Both the position numbers and the translations under genes were made by a program. A DNA stretch of 64,000 nucleotides from NCBI RefSeq assembly GCF_001286805.1, contig NZ_CXYV01000002.1:744001-808000 (forward strand). Direction: 5' to 3'. This stretch comes from Kallipyga gabonensis. GTDB taxonomy: Bacteria > Bacillota > Clostridia > Tissierellales > Peptoniphilaceae. Below, one piece after another: positions 62,523 through 64,000 of the stretch. The notes under the pieces are model-generated. The model had not been told where the DNA came from. It did not search any database and worked only from the letters and a program-made list of their open reading frames with translations. The first letter of the stretch is position 1. Each line of letters opens with the position of its first letter.

Positions 62523-64000
62523 AAGTAGCACATTTGGCTTCCGGGAGACTCTGGCTATCCACCGGAGGGCGGTGATCGACATGGACCGGCTCGCACCGGG
62601 TTGCTTCGTCCCTTTCATCCTTTCCTCCGGAGTAAAAGCCATCTCTCCCTACGTATCAATCTGGCTCTCCGCCCAGGTTATCAACGAACTGGCTTCCTTT
62701 CGCCGGCCTGATGCCTTGGGACGCTGGATCATTCTCATCCTGGTCATTACCATCGTCACTGACCTCCTTCAGGCGGTTTTGGACCGGTGGAAAAATGTGA
62801 AAGATGAACTCTTTTATAACCAGTATGAGTCTCTCTATACGGAAAAATTTCTTCAGCTGGATTATGCGGACTGCGATAAACAGGAAGTCCGAGACCTCTT
62901 CACCCAAATTCAGCAAAGTTCCAATTGGGGAGGGTGGGGTTTCGCTTATCTTCCCATGTATTTTTCCCAAGCCGTTGAAGGTTTTTTTGGGATCTTATCT
63001 GCACTTGCTTTGACCGTCAGCCTGTTTACCCAAATGGTTCCTTCATCAGGGGGAAGTTTGACTCTCCTTAACCATCCGATCTTTATCGCCGCTATCCTTC
63101 TTTTCATCCTTGGAGTGACCTTTCTTGGGCCTGCCCTGGGGAAGAAGGCCAATTCCATTTGGAGCGATCTGGCGGAGGAATCGCGTTTTGGAAACCGACT
63201 ATTTAGTCACTTCTGTTTTATTGAGCTCGGGAATAAGGAAAAAGACATGGATCGACGGATCTATTGCCAAGGAGATTTGATGGCCCATTATGTTGATACC
63301 GTCAACATTTTTGGTGTCGGTTCACACTTTGACCGTCTGCTTGCCACGACAGTCGGGCTGAGGACCGCTTTCGCTGCAGGGCTGTCCGCTATTTTATCCG
63401 GTGGGATTTATCTCTTTGTTTGTTTGAAAGCTTTGGGAGGAGCTTTTGGTGTCGGAAGCGTTACCCAATATGTGAGAGCAGTTACCTCCTTTTCAGGCAA
63501 TGCCTCCATGCTTTTGGAAACGGTCAACCATATGCAGACCAATGCGGAATTTTTGACGTCTATTTACCAATTTTTGGATATTCCCAATGTTATGGCAGAA
63601 GGAAAACAAACCCTGGAAAAAGGGAGGGGCCTCCTATATGAAGTGGAATTTAAGGACGTATCCTTCAAATATCCCGGTTCCGATCTCTGGGCTCTTCGCC
63701 ATATTAACTTCCGTTTTAAGCAGGGAAGCCACTTAGCGATTGTAGGTGAAAATGGAAGTGGAAAGACGACTTTTATTAAGCTTCTCTGTCGCCTGTATGA
63801 TCCTCAGGAAGGACAGATTCTCCTTAATGGGGTCGATATTCGTGATTATCGCTATGATGACTATATGGATTTCTTTGCCGTAGTCTTTCAAGATTTTCAA
63901 CTCCTGGACCAGCCCCTGGGAAACAATGTAGCAGGCAGAAGTGGTTATGACCGGGGGGAGGTCCGGGATGCCTTGGTGGAGGCGGGATTTGGGGAGAAGT
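62512..64000 (+). CDS. ABC exporter half-transporter, second of a pair, 3' end cut by window
   Basis: The frame runs from ATG 62512 (AAGGAGGGGAGA upstream) past the window end; 496 residues are visible. The membrane part has helices around WIILILVITIVTDLLQAVL and FFGILSALALTVSLF; the ATPase has Walker A VGENGSGKTT near residue 410. The signature and Walker B lie beyond the edge. Overlap with the previous gene suggests a heterodimeric exporter. Confidence 0.88.
   Translation, partial: MENKSSTFGFRETLAIHRRAVIDMDRLAPGCFVPFILSSGVKAISPYVSIWLSAQVINELASFRRPDALGRWIILILVITIVTDLLQAVLDRWKNVKDELFYNQYESLYTEKFLQLDYADCDKQEVRDLFTQIQQSSNWGGWGFAYLPMYFSQAVEGFFGILSALALTVSLFTQMVPSSGGSLTLLNHPIFIAAILLFILGVTFLGPALGKKANSIWSDLAEESRFGNRLFSHFCFIELGNKEKDMDRRIYCQGDLMAHYVDTVNIFGVGSHFDRLLATTVGLRTAFAAGLSAILSGGIYLFVCLKALGGAFGVGSVTQYVRAVTSFSGNASMLLETVNHMQTNAEFLTSIYQFLDIPNVMAEGKQTLEKGRGLLYEVEFKDVSFKYPGSDLWALRHINFRFKQGSHLAIVGENGSGKTTFIKLLCRLYDPQEGQILLNGVDIRDYRYDDYMDFFAVVFQDFQLLDQPLGNNVAGRSGYDRGEVRDALVEAGFGEK

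Overview
The window looks like chromosome of an anaerobic, Gram-positive-type Firmicute, probably a Clostridia/Tissierellia relative with rather GC-rich housekeeping genes. The evidence is a V-type (not F-type) ATP synthase, a class-B aspartate transcarbamoylase with a PyrI subunit, PyrR attenuation, AsrAB-type iron-sulfur/flavin proteins, short ThiI next to its own cysteine desulfurase, MazF/EndoA near acpS, tRNA genes without encoded CCA, and strong AGGAGG ribosome sites. I cannot fix the genus from the sequence alone.

Layout. 1-5.3 kb: end of a V-ATPase operon (C-F-A-B-D), with long charged C-terminal tails on B and especially D. 5.4-16.2 kb: a GT-B glycosyltransferase, a serine/threonine kinase translationally coupled to a membrane-anchored surface protein, a metallophosphoesterase, and a tightly overlapping run of RelA/SpoT-like synthetase, MTA/SAH-type deaminase, an AcpS-NnrD fusion, MazF with no antitoxin, and methionine aminopeptidase. 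16.3-27.6 kb: an AT-rich accessory region. It holds a small regulator/membrane/secreted gene trio behind a perfect palindromic operator, an internally deleted IS30-type element, a Panacea-type toxin-antitoxin pair, IS3 and IS481 remnants, a 12-tRNA cluster, and a duplicated small membrane-protein gene, one copy of which has been split from its promoter by an inserted secreted-protein gene. A lone ABC exporter lies between the two copies.

27.6-35.4 kb: a maltodextrin uptake and use operon (binding protein, membrane protein, two permeases, ATPase, 4-alpha-glucanotransferase); the MalF-type permease carries an extra N-terminal coiled region. 35.5-40.4 kb: YitT-type membrane protein, YlmH-like S4 protein, acyl carrier protein, Trp and Ile tRNAs, and asrA-asrB without an adjacent asrC. 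40.4-41.0 kb: an 11-unit, 43-bp tandem repeat whose units form hairpins and lack stops in several frames, followed by a large imperfect inverted repeat.

41.0-47.6 kb (minus strand): the pyrimidine operon pyrR-C-K-D-F-E-B-I with a PyrR attenuator leader. 47.6-55.7 kb: a DEDD exonuclease, cysteine desulfurase-ThiI, small membrane proteins, Apt, CstA and thiol peroxidase. 55.9-64.0 kb: the spermidine/putrescine importer potABCD, DNA polymerase III delta (holA), and two ABC exporter half-transporters, the second cut by the window end.

The best candidates for under-described biology are the Panacea pair with its operator, the operator-controlled trio, the 43-bp array, the interrupted gene duplication, and several unusual protein architectures (AcpS-NnrD, coiled-coil MalF, tailed V-ATPase D).
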